Shown here piece by piece: positions 38,609 to 48,470 of a DNA stretch of 64,000 nucleotides. The notes below the pieces were generated by a model. That model was given only the letters and a program-made list of their open reading frames with translations. It did no database searches and was not told where the DNA came from. Origin of the DNA: an uncultured Prevotella sp. (lineage in GTDB: Bacteria > Bacteroidota > Bacteroidia > Bacteroidales > Bacteroidaceae); the NCBI GenBank assembly GCA_905233165.1, contig CAJODL010000001.1, positions 329,280 through 393,279 of the forward strand, given 5' to 3'. Each line of letters opens with the position of its first letter. The stretch's first letter is position 1. A program made the position numbers and the translations under genes.

Positions 38609-39112
38609 ATGGAAAGAGCAAAAATTAACAATGAAGAATTGAAAGAGAAGCTGGTAGCCATTAACCGCGTAACAAAGGTTACAAAGGGTGGTCGTACCTT
38701 CACATTCGCTGCTATTGTCGTTGTAGGTGACGGTAATGGTACTATCGGATGGGGACTTGGAAAAGCTGGTGAGGTACAGCAGGCTATCGCTAAGGGTGCA
38801 GATTCTGCACGTAAGAATTTGATTAAGGTCCCTGTACTGAAAGGTACAATACCACACGAGGTTGAATGCAGTTTCGGTGGCGCACAGGTGTTCCTGAAGC
38901 CAGCAGCAGCTGGTACTGGTATGGTTGCCGGTGGCGCTATGCGTGCTGTATTGGAAAGCGCAGGTGTTAATGATGTATTGGCTAAGTCTAAGGGCTCATC
39001 CAATCCTCATAACCTCGTAAAGGCTACTATCAAGGCACTTGGTATGATGCGTGACGCTTATACAGTAGCACACGATCGTGGTATTGACATGAAGAAAGTG
39101 TTTAACGGATAA
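38609..39112 (+). CDS. rpsE: Ribosomal protein uS5
   Basis: A 167-residue protein important for decoding accuracy. [19 protein letters not shown] and [15 protein letters not shown] are diagnostic. Confidence 0.97.
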   Translation: MERAKINNEELKEKLVAINRVTKVTKGGRTFTFAAIVVVGDGNGTIGWGLGKAGEVQQAIAKGADSARKNLIKVPVLKGTIPHEVECSFGGAQVFLKPAAAGTGMVAGGAMRAVLESAGVNDVLAKSKGSSNPHNLVKATIKALGMMRDAYTVAHDRGIDMKKVFNG

Positions 39113-39130
39113 AAAGAAGGAGGATATAAA

Positions 39131-39307
39131 ATGGCAACAATTAAAATTCAGCAGATTAAAAGCCGTATCGGTGCTTCTGCAGATCAGAAGCGTACCCTTC
39201 TTGCACTGGGCTTACATAAGATTTCTCAGGTAATTGAAAAGGAGGATACTCCTTCTGTCCGTGGCATGATTCGCAAGGTTCACCACCTCGTAACAGTAGT
39301 AGAGTAA
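39131..39307 (+). CDS. rpmD: Ribosomal protein uL30
   Basis: A 58-residue protein starting MATIKIQQIKSRIG and ending HHLVTVVE, with the usual ALGLHKI segment. It is in the conserved place between rpsE and rplO. AAGGAGG lies 9 nt before the ATG, a near-perfect Shine-Dalgarno sequence that is rare in this phylum. Confidence 0.95.
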   Translation: MATIKIQQIKSRIGASADQKRTLLALGLHKISQVIEKEDTPSVRGMIRKVHHLVTVVE

Positions 39308-39331
39308 TAACAAATTAAACGACAAAGAATT

Positions 39332-39778
39332 ATGAAATTGAATAATTTGCAGCCAGCTGCTGGTTCAACCCATTCACGTCGTCGTATCGGTCGCGGTCCT
39401 GGTTCAGGATTGGGGGGTACCTCTACTCGTGGTCACAAGGGTGCCAAGGCACGTTCTGGTTATAAGAAGAAGATTGGATTCGAAGGTGGTCAGATGCCTC
39501 TGCAACGCCGAGTTCCAAAGTTTGGTTTTAAGAACATCAATCATAAGGAGTACTTCGCTGTAAATCTCTCTACTCTGCAGAAATTGTCAGAGAAGAACGG
39601 ATGGACAGAAATTGGTATAGCACAGCTCGTTGAAGCAGGTTTGACAAATGGCAAGGAAATGGTAAAGATTCTTGCTAATGGTGAACTTAAGGCTAAGCTG
39701 ACAGTAAAGGCAAATGCTTTCTCTAAGACTGCAGAAGAAGCAATCAAGGCAGTCGGTGGTGAAGCAATAGTCCTTTAA
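39332..39778 (+). CDS. rplO: Ribosomal protein uL15
   Basis: A 148-residue late-assembly 50S protein. GRGPGSGLGGTSTRGHKG and GFEGGQMPLQRRVPKFGF are typical, 33 bp before secY. Confidence 0.97.
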   Translation: MKLNNLQPAAGSTHSRRRIGRGPGSGLGGTSTRGHKGAKARSGYKKKIGFEGGQMPLQRRVPKFGFKNINHKEYFAVNLSTLQKLSEKNGWTEIGIAQLVEAGLTNGKEMVKILANGELKAKLTVKANAFSKTAEEAIKAVGGEAIVL

Positions 39779-39811
39779 ATCCAATAACTTCTTTAATCCT
39801 TTAAAGAAAAA

Positions 39812-41155
39812 ATGAAAAAATTCATAGAGACACTGAAGAACTGTTGGAAGGTAGAGGATCTTCGTATCCGTCTTCTCATTACCATCCTCTTTGTCGCTAT
39901 CTATCGCTTCGGTTCTTTCGTGGTATTGCCAGGTATCAATCCTGCAAACCTCGAAAAGCTGCAGCAACAGACTGCAGGAGGATTGATGTCACTTCTTGAT
40001 ATGTTCTCTGGTGGTGCATTCTCAAATGCTTCTATCTTTGCGTTGGGTATTATGCCATACATCTCTGCATCTATCGTGATGCAGTTGGTGGCAATTGCCG
40101 TTCCTTCTTTCCAGAAGATGCAGCGTGAAGGTGAGAGCGGAAGGAAGAAGATTATGCAGTACACCCGCTACCTGACAGTAGCTATCCTGCTGTTCCAGGC
40201 TCCTTCTTATCTCATGAACTTGAAGATGCAGTCACCTGGCGCACTCGCTTCAGGTCTGTCATGGACAGAATTCATGGTTCCTGCTACCATCATTCTTGCT
40301 GCAGGTTCTATGTTTATCCTTTGGCTCGGTGAGCGTATTACTGATAAGGGCGTAGGCAATGGTGTTTCACTGATCATTATGATTGGTATCATCGCTCGTC
40401 TCCCACAGGCTTTCATCCAGGAAGTAGGTAGCCGCTTCACAGCTATTACAGGTGGTGGTTTGGTGATGTTTATTGCTGAGATTCTTATCCTGTATGCTGT
40501 TATATGTGCAGCTATCATGCTGGTGCAGGCTGTCCGTAAGGTTCCTGTACAATATGCAAAGAAACTTGTCGGTAATCAGCAAATTGGCGGTTCACGTCAG
40601 TATATCCCTCTGAAGTTGTTCGCTGCTAATGTGATGCCTATTATCTTTGCACAGGCTATCATGTTTATCCCTGCTATCTGCCTTCAGGCATTTGGCGGTG
40701 CAAGCATGAGCACCTTTGCACAGGCTCTGATGGATACACGCAGTATACCATATTGTGTAATTTATGTAATATTGATTATTGCATTCACATATTTCTATAC
40801 TGCTATTACGTTGAATCCTACTCAGATGGCTGAAGATATGAAGCGTAACAATGGTTTCATACCAGGAGTGAAGCCAGGTAAGCCAACAGCAGACTATATC
40901 GAAGAGATTATGTCTCGTCTGACACTTCCTGCATCTTTGTTTATTGCTTTCATCGCTATCATGCCAGCTCTTGCAGGTGTGTTGAATGTACAGCAGGGAT
41001 TTTCACAATTCTTTGGTGGTACATCACTCCTGATCTTGGTAGGTGTGGTTATTGATACACTGCAGCAGATAGAGTCTCATCTGATGATGCGTCATTATGA
41101 TGGTCTTCTGAATAGCGGTCGTACACGACCACAGAATGGCGTAAGCGCTTATTAA
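39812..41155 (+). CDS. secY: Preprotein translocase subunit SecY
   Basis: A 447-residue channel protein with ten membrane segments. ALGIMPYISASIVMQL and the cytoplasmic loop FIPGVKPGKPTADYIEEI are diagnostic. With SecE and SecG it forms the translocon in the inner membrane. Its stop overlaps the map start by one base (TAATG). Confidence 0.97.
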   Translation: MKKFIETLKNCWKVEDLRIRLLITILFVAIYRFGSFVVLPGINPANLEKLQQQTAGGLMSLLDMFSGGAFSNASIFALGIMPYISASIVMQLVAIAVPSFQKMQREGESGRKKIMQYTRYLTVAILLFQAPSYLMNLKMQSPGALASGLSWTEFMVPATIILAAGSMFILWLGERITDKGVGNGVSLIIMIGIIARLPQAFIQEVGSRFTAITGGGLVMFIAEILILYAVICAAIMLVQAVRKVPVQYAKKLVGNQQIGGSRQYIPLKLFAANVMPIIFAQAIMFIPAICLQAFGGASMSTFAQALMDTRSIPYCVIYVILIIAFTYFYTAITLNPTQMAEDMKRNNGFIPGVKPGKPTADYIEEIMSRLTLPASLFIAFIAIMPALAGVLNVQQGFSQFFGGTSLLILVGVVIDTLQQIESHLMMRHYDGLLNSGRTRPQNGVSAY

Positions 41156-41949
41156 TGGCTATCTATTTAAAGACAGAAGAAGAGATATCTCTGATGCGTG
41201 CTGCTAACAGGCTCGTTGGCAGCACGCTCGGAGAACTTGCAAAAATAATAAAGCCAGGTGTAAGTACTGGAGAGCTTAATAGAGTAGCTGAAGAGTTTAT
41301 ACGTGATCATGGTGCAGAGCCAACATTCCTTGGCTTTCCCAATCCAAGTGGCCCGGCATTCCCAGCAAGCATTTGTTGCTCAGTAAATGAGTGCGTTGTT
41401 CATGGGGTTCCAAGTGATGACCAAATCCTGAAGGATGGTGACATTGTTTCTGTCGATTGTGGTACATTACTAAATGGTTACAATGGAGATTCTGCATACA
41501 CCTTCCCAGTGGGGGAGATAAGCGATGAGGTAAGACAATTGTTACGTACTACCAGGGAAAGCCTTTATCTTGGCATAGAGAAAGCCGTTCATGGCGGTCA
41601 TGTCGGAGATATCGGAGCAACAGTACAGGATTATTGTGAAGCTCATGGCTATGGTGTGGTAAGAGAACTGTGCGGACATGGTATCGGACGTTCAATGCAC
41701 GAAGATCCTCAGGTTCCCAACTATGGTAAGCATGGTAACGGAACAAAACTCAAAGCTGGTATGTGCATCGCAATTGAACCAATGATAACGATGGGTAATC
41801 GTGCTGTATGGATGATGCCAGACAAGTGGAGTATATGTACCCGTGACAAAAAGCCTGCAGCTCATTACGAACATACCATTGCAATATATAAAGGAAAAGC
41901 AGAGATACTCTCCTCTTTTGAAGAAATAGAAGAAATCATTAAAATTTGA
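41155..41949 (+). CDS. map: Methionine aminopeptidase, type I
   Basis: A 264-residue metalloenzyme that removes the starting Met from nascent proteins. Metal ligands are visible in SVDCGTLLNGYNGDSAY (two Asp), CGHGIGRSMHE (His), IAIEPMI (Glu) and YEHTIAI (Glu). The adk gene often found between secY and map is missing. Confidence 0.96.
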   Translation: MAIYLKTEEEISLMRAANRLVGSTLGELAKIIKPGVSTGELNRVAEEFIRDHGAEPTFLGFPNPSGPAFPASICCSVNECVVHGVPSDDQILKDGDIVSVDCGTLLNGYNGDSAYTFPVGEISDEVRQLLRTTRESLYLGIEKAVHGGHVGDIGATVQDYCEAHGYGVVRELCGHGIGRSMHEDPQVPNYGKHGNGTKLKAGMCIAIEPMITMGNRAVWMMPDKWSICTRDKKPAAHYEHTIAIYKGKAEILSSFEEIEEIIKI

Positions 41950-41952
41950 CTT

Positions 41953-42171
41953 ATGGCAAAACAGGCAGCAATTGAGCAAGATGGAACCATTAAGGAAGCA
42001 TTGAGTAATGCTATGTTCCGTGTTGAACTTGAGAATGGCGTAGAGATTATCGCACATATCTCTGGTAAGATGCGTATGCATTATATAAAGATTCTTCCTG
42101 GCGACAAGGTAAAGGTGGAGATGAGTCCATACGATCTCACCAATGGTCGCATATGCTTTAGATATAAATAA
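41953..42171 (+). CDS. infA: Translation initiation factor IF-1
   Basis: A 72-residue OB-fold protein that binds the A site of the 30S subunit. The end [18 protein letters not shown] is the standard one. Three nt after map. Confidence 0.97.
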   Translation: MAKQAAIEQDGTIKEALSNAMFRVELENGVEIIAHISGKMRMHYIKILPGDKVKVEMSPYDLTNGRICFRYK

Positions 42172-42182
42172 TCAATATAATT

Positions 42183-42299
42183 ATGAAGACAAGAGCATCA
42201 GTAAAGAAGCGCACTCCTGACTGCGTTATTGTACGTCGTAAGGGTCGCTTGTTTGTTATCAACAAAAAGAATCCTAAGTTTAAGACCCGTCAGGGATAA
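42183..42299 (+). CDS. rpmJ: Ribosomal protein bL36, zinc-free form
   Basis: A 38-residue protein, [10 protein letters not shown]...NPKFKTRQG. Only one Cys is left (PDCVIV), so the zinc site of the standard form cannot be made. It is followed by a terminator. Confidence 0.95.
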   Translation: MKTRASVKKRTPDCVIVRRKGRLFVINKKNPKFKTRQG

Positions 42300-42356
42300 A
42301 AATAAGGGAAAAAGTCTTTTTGAAGTTAAAAAACATTAAAAACGTTAATGTTAATA

Positions 42357-42399
42357 CACCCAAAGAGTTAAAAAGTTTTCGGGTGAGGTTTTTTTTGTG
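42357..42399 (+). terminator. Terminator after rpmJ
   Basis: CACCC (42357-42361) pairs with GGGTG, extended inside by AA-A/T-TT pairs with a mismatch, and is followed by GAGG and eight T. It overlaps the promoter of the alpha operon. Confidence 0.65.
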
Positions 42400-42407
42400 T
42401 ACCTTTG
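42400..42407 (+). promoter_or_regulatory. -7 box of the alpha operon (rpsM-rplQ)
   Basis: TACCTTTG followed by CA directly after the T run of the terminator. The -33 region (TTTC, 19 bp upstream) lies in the terminator stem and is a weak match. Confidence 0.7.
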
Positions 42408-42477
42408 CACCTCTAAATCGCTTTAAAACTCAATGAGTTAAGTATTAGCGAGTTATTTATTCACTTAATTAACAATT

Positions 42478-42858
42478 ATGGCAATAAGAATTGTTGGAGT
42501 AGATTTGCCCCAGAACAAGCGTGGCGAAATCGCATTGACCTACATTTATGGTATAGGTCGAAGTAGTTCAGCAAAGATATTGGATAAAGCCGGTGTTAAC
42601 CGCGACACGAAAGTGTGCGATTGGACAGATGATGAGGCTTCTAAAATCCGCGAAATTATCGGTGCTGAATTCAAAGTAGAAGGTGATCTCCGCAGTGAGA
42701 TTCAGTTGAACATTAAGCGCCTAATGGATATTGGTTGCTATCGTGGAATCCGTCATCGTAATGGTCTTCCTGTTCGTGGTCAGAGCACAAAGAATAATGC
42801 CCGTACACGTAAGGGTAAGAAGAAGACTGTTGCTAATAAGAAGAAGGCCACTAAGTAA
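42478..42858 (+). CDS. rpsM: Ribosomal protein uS13
   Basis: A 126-residue head protein that contacts P-site t[22 protein letters not shown] and [19 protein letters not shown] are diagnostic. Confidence 0.97.
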   Translation: MAIRIVGVDLPQNKRGEIALTYIYGIGRSSSAKILDKAGVNRDTKVCDWTDDEASKIREIIGAEFKVEGDLRSEIQLNIKRLMDIGCYRGIRHRNGLPVRGQSTKNNARTRKGKKKTVANKKKATK

Positions 42859-42890
42859 AGTTTAAAGTTTAAGATTTAAAGTTTAAAGTT
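42859..42890 (+). repeat. Heptad array filling the rpsM-rpsK spacer
   Basis: The 32-bp spacer consists only of 7-bp units in one phase: AGTTTAA at 42859, 42866 and 42880, GATTTAA at 42873, and a final AGTT touching the rpsK ATG. Confidence 0.85.
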
Positions 42891-43280
42891 ATGGCAAAGA
42901 AAACAGCAACAAATAAGAAAAGAAACGTAAAGGTTGGCGCTATTGGTCAGCTTCACGTTCATAGTTCTTTCAATAATATCATTGTGAGCCTTGCAAACTC
43001 TGAGGGTCAGGTTATCTCTTGGTCATCAGCAGGTAAGATGGGTTTCCGTGGTTCTAAGAAGAACACTCCATACGCAGCACAGATGGCTGCAGAGGATTGT
43101 GCGAAGGTAGCTTTTGAGCTCGGTCTTCGTAAGGTAAAGGCATATGTTAAGGGTCCAGGTAACGGTCGTGAGTCTGCTATCCGTGCATGTCACAACAGTG
43201 GTATCGAGGTAACAGAGATTATCGACGTAACACCATTACCACATAACGGATGCCGTCCTCCAAAGCGTCGTCGCGTGTAA
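42891..43280 (+). CDS. rpsK: Ribosomal protein uS11
   Basis: A 129-residue platform protein. [26 protein letters not shown] and [13 protein letters not shown] are diagnostic. The start directly follows a heptad array. Confidence 0.97.
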   Translation: MAKKTATNKKRNVKVGAIGQLHVHSSFNNIIVSLANSEGQVISWSSAGKMGFRGSKKNTPYAAQMAAEDCAKVAFELGLRKVKAYVKGPGNGRESAIRACHNSGIEVTEIIDVTPLPHNGCRPPKRRRV

Positions 43281-43315
43281 TTATAATATAGTATATACAT
43301 TTTATTTATAGCAAA

Positions 43316-43921
43316 ATGGCTAGATACACAGGTCCGAAATCAAGAATTGACCGTAGGTTTGGCGAGGCCATCCTCGGTAAAGAAAAAGTTTTGTCCAAGA
43401 GAAACTTCGCTCCTGGACAGCATGGCAATAACCGTCGTCGTAAGACTTCGGAGTATGGTGTCATGTTGGCGGAGAAGCAGAAGGCCAAGTACACATATGG
43501 TGTATTAGAGCGCCAGTTCCGTAATCTGTTTGAGAAAGCTGCAAAGGCTGACGGTATTACTGGTGAGGTATTGTTGCAACTCCTTGAGAGTCGTCTCGAC
43601 AATGTGGTTTATCGTTTGGGCATTGCTCCAACACGCCGTGCTGCTCGTCAGCTCGTAGGCCACAAGCACATCACTGTTGATGGCGCAGTAGTTAACATTC
43701 CTTCATTCCAGGTTAAGCCAGGTATGGTTATTGCAGTTCGTGAGAAATCAAAGTCACTTGAAGTGATTGCTGATGCTCTTGCAGGTTATAATCATAGCAA
43801 GTGTCCATGGTTGGAGTGGGATGACGCTTCAAAGAGCGGTAAGTTCCTCCATCGTCCAGACCGTGCTGACATACAGGAGAATATTAAGGAACAGTTAATA
43901 GTTGAGTTGTACTCTAAATAA
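43316..43921 (+). CDS. rpsD: Ribosomal protein uS4
   Basis: A 201-residue assembly protein. [19 protein letters not shown], shown in part, and the S4 RNA-binding segment [20 protein letters not shown] identify it. The N-terminal Cys zinc site of some S4 proteins is missing. Confidence 0.97.
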   Translation: MARYTGPKSRIDRRFGEAILGKEKVLSKRNFAPGQHGNNRRRKTSEYGVMLAEKQKAKYTYGVLERQFRNLFEKAAKADGITGEVLLQLLESRLDNVVYRLGIAPTRRAARQLVGHKHITVDGAVVNIPSFQVKPGMVIAVREKSKSLEVIADALAGYNHSKCPWLEWDDASKSGKFLHRPDRADIQENIKEQLIVELYSK

Positions 43922-43933
43922 TAAAATAAACTA

Positions 43934-44932
43934 ATGGCGATATTAGCATTTCAAAAACCTGATAAAGTAGTGATGTTGGAGGCTACGGACAATTACGGAA
44001 AGTTTGAATTCCGTCCGTTGGAGCCTGGCTTTGGTGTTACCGTAGGAAATGCCTTACGCCGCATTTTACTTTCATCTCTGGAGGGCTTCGCAATCAATAC
44101 TATCCGTATCGAGGGTGTTGAGCAGGAGTTTTCTTCTGTCCCTGGTGTGAAGGAAGATGTGACCAATATCATCTTGAATCTTAAGCAAGTTAGATTCAAG
44201 CAAGTAGTAGAAGAATTCGAGAATGAAAAAGTTAGTATTACTGTTGAGAACGCTACAGAGTTCAAGGCTGGTGATATTAATAAGTACCTAACTGGATTTG
44301 AAGTGTTAAACCCAGAATTGGTTATTTGTCATATGGATTCAAAGGCTTCTATGCAGCTCACGATCACCGTTAATAAGGGTCGTGGTTATGTGCCTGCTGA
44401 TGAAAACCGTGATTTCTGTACAGACATCAACTCAATTGCCATTGATTCCATTTACACTCCAATCCGTAACGTTAAGTATTCAGTTGAGCCTACTCGTGTA
44501 GAGCAGAAGACTGACTACGATAAGCTTATATTAGAAGTTACAACGGATGGTTCCATTCATCCGAAGGATGCCCTTAAAGAGGCTGCAAAGATACTGATTT
44601 ATCACTTCATGCTCTTCTCTGATGAGAAGATTCAGTTCGAAGATACTGGCGTAGATGTAAATCAGGACTTCGATGAGGAGATACTGCACATGCGTCAGCT
44701 CCTCAAGACACGCCTTGTAGATATGAACCTCTCTGTTCGTGCCTTGAATTGTTTGAAGGCTGCCGATGTAGATACACTCGGTGATCTCGTGCAATACAAC
44801 AAGACCGACCTCTTGAAGTTCCGCAACTTCGGCAAGAAATCGCTTTCAGAGCTTGATGATTTGCTCGAGAGTCTGAATCTGTCGTTTGGTACCGATATAT
44901 CAAAGTACAAACTTAATCAGGAAGATTTCTAA
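43934..44932 (+). CDS. rpoA: RNA polymerase subunit alpha
   Basis: A 332-residue subunit. The N-terminal dimerisation domain has [17 protein letters not shown]; the C-terminal domain, with [16 protein letters not shown] and [15 protein letters not shown], binds activators and DNA. Normal place between rpsD and rplQ. Confidence 0.98.
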   Translation: MAILAFQKPDKVVMLEATDNYGKFEFRPLEPGFGVTVGNALRRILLSSLEGFAINTIRIEGVEQEFSSVPGVKEDVTNIILNLKQVRFKQVVEEFENEKVSITVENATEFKAGDINKYLTGFEVLNPELVICHMDSKASMQLTITVNKGRGYVPADENRDFCTDINSIAIDSIYTPIRNVKYSVEPTRVEQKTDYDKLILEVTTDGSIHPKDALKEAAKILIYHFMLFSDEKIQFEDTGVDVNQDFDEEILHMRQLLKTRLVDMNLSVRALNCLKAADVDTLGDLVQYNKTDLLKFRNFGKKSLSELDDLLESLNLSFGTDISKYKLNQEDF

Positions 44933-44961
44933 TCCTGATTACAAAAAATTAAAATGTCAAA

Positions 44962-45501
44962 ATGAGACACAATAAGAAATTCAACCATCTCGGTCGTACT
45001 GCATCTCATCGTGGTGCTATGCTTGCAAACTTGGCAATCTCGCTGATTATGCACAAAAGAATCACTACGACCGTTGCCAAGGCTAAGGCTTTGAAGAAAT
45101 ATGTGGAGCCACTGATTACACGCTCTAAGGAAGATACTACAAACAATCGTCGTGTTGTCTTCTCATACCTGCAGGACAAGTTTGCTATCAAGGAACTGTT
45201 CTCAGTAGTAGCAGAGAAGGTAGGCGATCGTCCTGGTGGTTACACACGTATTATTAAACTCGGCACTCGTCAGGGTGACGCTGCAGAGATTTGTTTCATC
45301 GAGCTCGTTGACTTCGACGAGGCAATGGCAAAGGCTCCTAAGGCTGCTAAGAAGACACGTCGTGCTGGTAAGAAAGCCGCTGCCCCAGCAGCAGAAGCTC
45401 CAAAGGCAGAAGCACCTACAGTAGAAGAGACTCCTAAGGCAGAAGCGCCTGCAGAGGAATCTCCAGCAGAGGAGAAGGCAGAAGAGCCAAAGGCTGAATA
45501 A
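44962..45501 (+). CDS. rplQ: Ribosomal protein bL17 with acidic C-terminal extension
   Basis: A 179-residue protein. The core (about 1-125) is standard: [17 protein letters not shown] at the start, then [11 protein letters not shown]. Beyond it is a 50-residue tail of Ala, Pro, Glu and Lys, present in many Bacteroidetes and likely disordered. Last gene of the alpha operon. Confidence 0.96.
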   Translation: MRHNKKFNHLGRTASHRGAMLANLAISLIMHKRITTTVAKAKALKKYVEPLITRSKEDTTNNRRVVFSYLQDKFAIKELFSVVAEKVGDRPGGYTRIIKLGTRQGDAAEICFIELVDFDEAMAKAPKAAKKTRRAGKKAAAPAAEAPKAEAPTVEETPKAEAPAEESPAEEKAEEPKAE

Positions 45502-45530
45502 TAAAGAGTTATACTTTTATTATAATAGAA

Positions 45531-45565
45531 AAGAGACGATTCCATTGGGAGTCGTCTCTTTTTGT
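45531..45565 (+). terminator. Terminator of the alpha operon
   Basis: AAGAGACGA (45531-45539) and TCGTCTCTT (45552-45560) form the stem, with further TCC/GGA pairs inside, followed by TTTT. The convergent gene ends 45 bp later. Confidence 0.85.
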
Positions 45566-45605
45566 ATGGCACCATGAAGTAAGGTGCTTCATCTAATATA
45601 ATTTT

Positions 45606-47288
45606 TTACTTGTTCTTAGCGCACTCGTTGCTGGCTTGGTTGACGTTCATGATGTAGTCACCCAGCTTCTCGCACTCAGAGATGTAGTCAATGTAGTAAA
45701 CACCGAGCTGATAAGGATATTTGCCGGCATTGACGTCCTCGAAGTTCTTTCCCTTCAGGTGAGAGCGGAAGTTGTTTATCTCGTTCTCTATATTGCGGGC
45801 TTTCATGAAGTGTCCACCCTGTGAGTCTGGGTGGTTAATCATCGTCTCCATATTCTCCATGGCGTTTTCTACGAGCACCATCATGGCATTGATGTGCTCA
45901 GTCTGCTCTGGAGTATATTCCTGCTTCGCATTCTTGCGCCTGCGGTTGATGGTACGTGCCAGGTTGTAGCAGCTGTCACCAATACTCTCCAGTTCGTCAA
46001 TCTGTCGCATCATACGTGTTATGCGAGCCTTTGACTCATCAGAGAGGTGTCCCTCGCTCACCTTGGTCAGATAGTTGGCTATCTCTGCCTCCATGTTGTC
46101 TGTGATATTCTCATACTTCTCTATGCGTGAGAAGAGCTTGTTAAATTCCTCGTCCTTTGTTGTAGTCAGCAGGTCGTTGACAAAACCGAACATCTTATGA
46201 CAACGTGTAGCGAAGTTGCTTATCTCTTTCTTAGCCTCCAAGATTGAAAGCTCTGGAGTGCTCAATACACCGGAAGAGATAAACTTCAGGCGGAACTCGT
46301 CCTCCTCCTGGTTGTTGTTTGTAATCACCTTGCATACAAATGCCTCTATCTGCGGTATGAACCATATCAGGATGGCTGTATTGAGAATGTTGAAGGTAGT
46401 ATGGAAGGCTGCCAGTACGAAAGGCAGTAGGGCCGGGTTAGGGGCAGCTGGGTTGTATCCTACCATTCCGCATACCATATTAATAAAGAAACGGAAGATA
46501 CACAATACCCAAATCACGCCGAAGATATTGAAGAACATATGTGCGAAAGCCGCACGTCTTGCTTGTGTGTTTGCTGTCAGGGCAGCAACGTTAGATGTTA
46601 CGGTAGTACCGATGTTTTCGCCCATTACCAGCGCTATACCGAGGTATATTGGCAATACTCCTGTAGAGCATAGCGTCATGGTGATAGCCATCACTGCTGC
46701 AGAGCTCTGCACGCATACAGTCATTACACCACCGATAATCAGGAATATAAGGTATGACAGGTAGTTATCATCAAACGACTGGAAGAAATTCATTACAGCA
46801 GGGATATTCTCCAAGTGCATTTCTGTGCCAGTAGCCTTCAGGGTTCCGAGACCCAGCAACAGGAAGCTGACGCCGAAGAGGAAGTCACCGATGATGCGTT
46901 TGTTCTTGCTGTAGATGAGCAACATACCGATGAAGAAAGCAGGCCATACGAAGTCTGTGATGTTAAACGAGAAACCTGCCGACATAATCCATGCAGTGAA
47001 TGTAGTACCGATGTTGGCACCCATGATGATGGATATTGCCTGCGCCAGTGTCAGCAGTCCTGCATTTACGAATGACACCGTCATGACGGTCGTTGCAGTA
47101 GAAGACTGTACCGCTGCCGTTACAAAAGCACCCGTAAACATTCCCGTAAAACGGTTGGTAGTCATTGCTTGAAGCACGTTACGTAATTGCGAGCCTGCCA
47201 TCTTCTGCAGAGCCTCACTCATTGACTTCATACCGAACATCAGCAGAGCCAAAGAACCGATAAGTTTAAATAGAACCCAGATAGACAT
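45606..47288 (-). CDS. Na/Pi cotransporter-family protein with PhoU-like domain
   Basis: A 560-residue membrane protein. The two inverted halves carry the QSSTATTVM and QSSAAVMAI motifs of the Na/Pi-II family, with about eight membrane segments in residues 1-310. Residues about 340-540 form a PhoU-like helical domain. Members bring phosphate in with sodium, or may export it; the PhoU part probably tunes activity. It has its own promoter at 47316-47347 and is not coupled to ttcA upstream. Confidence 0.9.
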   Translation of the reverse strand: MSIWVLFKLIGSLALLMFGMKSMSEALQKMAGSQLRNVLQAMTTNRFTGMFTGAFVTAAVQSSTATTVMTVSFVNAGLLTLAQAISIIMGANIGTTFTAWIMSAGFSFNITDFVWPAFFIGMLLIYSKNKRIIGDFLFGVSFLLLGLGTLKATGTEMHLENIPAVMNFFQSFDDNYLSYLIFLIIGGVMTVCVQSSAAVMAITMTLCSTGVLPIYLGIALVMGENIGTTVTSNVAALTANTQARRAAFAHMFFNIFGVIWVLCIFRFFINMVCGMVGYNPAAPNPALLPFVLAAFHTTFNILNTAILIWFIPQIEAFVCKVITNNNQEEDEFRLKFISSGVLSTPELSILEAKKEISNFATRCHKMFGFVNDLLTTTKDEEFNKLFSRIEKYENITDNMEAEIANYLTKVSEGHLSDESKARITRMMRQIDELESIGDSCYNLARTINRRRKNAKQEYTPEQTEHINAMMVLVENAMENMETMINHPDSQGGHFMKARNIENEINNFRSHLKGKNFEDVNAGKYPYQLGVYYIDYISECEKLGDYIMNVNQASNECAKNK

Positions 47289-47315
47289 ATGTGTATGTGA
47301 TTACAGTTTCGTTTG

Positions 47316-47347
47316 CAAAGGTACGATTAAGTTATGAAAAATGCAAA
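47316..47347 (-). promoter_or_regulatory. Promoter of the Na/Pi transporter gene
   Basis: Minus strand: TTTG, 20 bp, TACCTTTG, 28 bp before the ATG. The spacer closely matches those of the promoters at 49856-49886 and 61965-61995. Confidence 0.85.
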
Positions 47348-47365
47348 AAAATAGAAATATTTTTT

Positions 47366-48097
47366 TTATTCTGTCAATTTTTCATCCCTTACTAAGGCAT
47401 TCCACATAGAGTGACGTACGTCAGGACTCTGTCTCTCTATCTCTTTAAATAGCTTGTCCATTGTAGTGCGGTTTGTATCGTGTTCAAAGGGGCATATTTT
47501 CTCCTGTTTTTCGTAGCCTCTCAGTTCTGCATACCGCTTTATGTCGGCTTCCTCTACCATGCAGAGGGGTCGTATGATGGTAAGAGGCATCTTCCTCATC
47601 CTCAGCAGTGCCGGCATAGTGTCAAAGCGTCCTTGGTAGAAGAGGTTCATTAGGGTGGTGTTTAGCAGGTCGTCCTGATGATGTCCTAGGGCAATCTTGT
47701 TACATCCCAGTTCCTGTGCCAGATTGAACATTATCTTACGTCTGTTCCAAGAGCAAAGGAAACATGCAGGCTTCTGCTTCATATCCTCGTTATTCTCAAA
47801 CGATGTTGTCCTGATGTACAGTTTTACGTTCAGGTCGTTGCAGAAACGCTCCAGATACTCCGTTGACGTCTTGTAGGCAATGTTCTCCATCCTCACGTGC
47901 AGCGCTTCCACCTGAAAGCGCGGATGGTCTATCTTGGCACGTTTTGCAAGCATTTCCAGCAGGCACAAAGAATCCTTGCCCCCTGAGAGCCCCACGAGTA
48001 TGTGGTCATCATCCTCCAACAGGTGGTATGTCACGAAGGCTTTCACAAAGCGTTCGCGGATGCGTTGTTCCAAGCGTTCCTGTTCCGTCTTCTTCAT
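47366..48097 (-). CDS. ttcA: TtcA-family tRNA 2-thiocytidine synthetase
   Basis: A 243-residue PP-loop ATPase. The ATP loop LSGGKDSL is at about residues 35-42; CFLC and a further Cys (ICPFEH) are candidates for iron-sulfur ligands, as in TtcA. The enzyme family puts sulfur on C32 of some tRNAs. TilS is a less likely reading because of the CxxC and the ALGHHQDDLLNT motif. The start overlaps the stop of the DUF486 gene by 4 nt. Confidence 0.85.
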   Translation of the reverse strand: MKKTEQERLEQRIRERFVKAFVTYHLLEDDDHILVGLSGGKDSLCLLEMLAKRAKIDHPRFQVEALHVRMENIAYKTSTEYLERFCNDLNVKLYIRTTSFENNEDMKQKPACFLCSWNRRKIMFNLAQELGCNKIALGHHQDDLLNTTLMNLFYQGRFDTMPALLRMRKMPLTIIRPLCMVEEADIKRYAELRGYEKQEKICPFEHDTNRTTMDKLFKEIERQSPDVRHSMWNALVRDEKLTE

Positions 48098-48462
48098 TTC
48101 ATGAATACTAGATATACGGCAATGATGATAAAGAGAAATGCCAGCGCATGGTTCCAGTGCAGGTGCTCACCTTGAAACATCAGGTCGGCGATAATCACGA
48201 ATACCGTCAGCGAGATACATTCCTGCACGACCTTCAGCTGCACCAATGAGAAAGGCCCGCCATTGCCGATGAAACCGATGCGATTTGCGGGCACTTGGCA
48301 GCAGTATTCAAAGAATGCTATGCCCCACGAAAAGATAATAACGCCGAAAAGCGGCCAGTTAGTACTAGTACCTGTCTGCTGCAGCTTCAGGTGTCCATAC
48401 CATGCTAATGTCATGAAAACGTTGCTCAGTACAAGCAACAATATAGTATATACTCCGTTCAT
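48094..48462 (-). CDS. DUF486-family small membrane protein
   Basis: A 122-residue protein with four membrane helices, belonging to the drug/metabolite transporter group of half-size proteins (motifs TLAWYGHLK and VPANRIG). Function is unknown; two copies might pair as in small multidrug transporters. It lies between gluQ and ttcA on the minus strand and overlaps ttcA by 4 nt. Its upstream spacer is a heptad array. Confidence 0.85.
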   Translation of the reverse strand: MNGVYTILLLVLSNVFMTLAWYGHLKLQQTGTSTNWPLFGVIIFSWGIAFFEYCCQVPANRIGFIGNGGPFSLVQLKVVQECISLTVFVIIADLMFQGEHLHWNHALAFLFIIIAVYLVFMK

Positions 48463-48470
48463 TTTTATTA

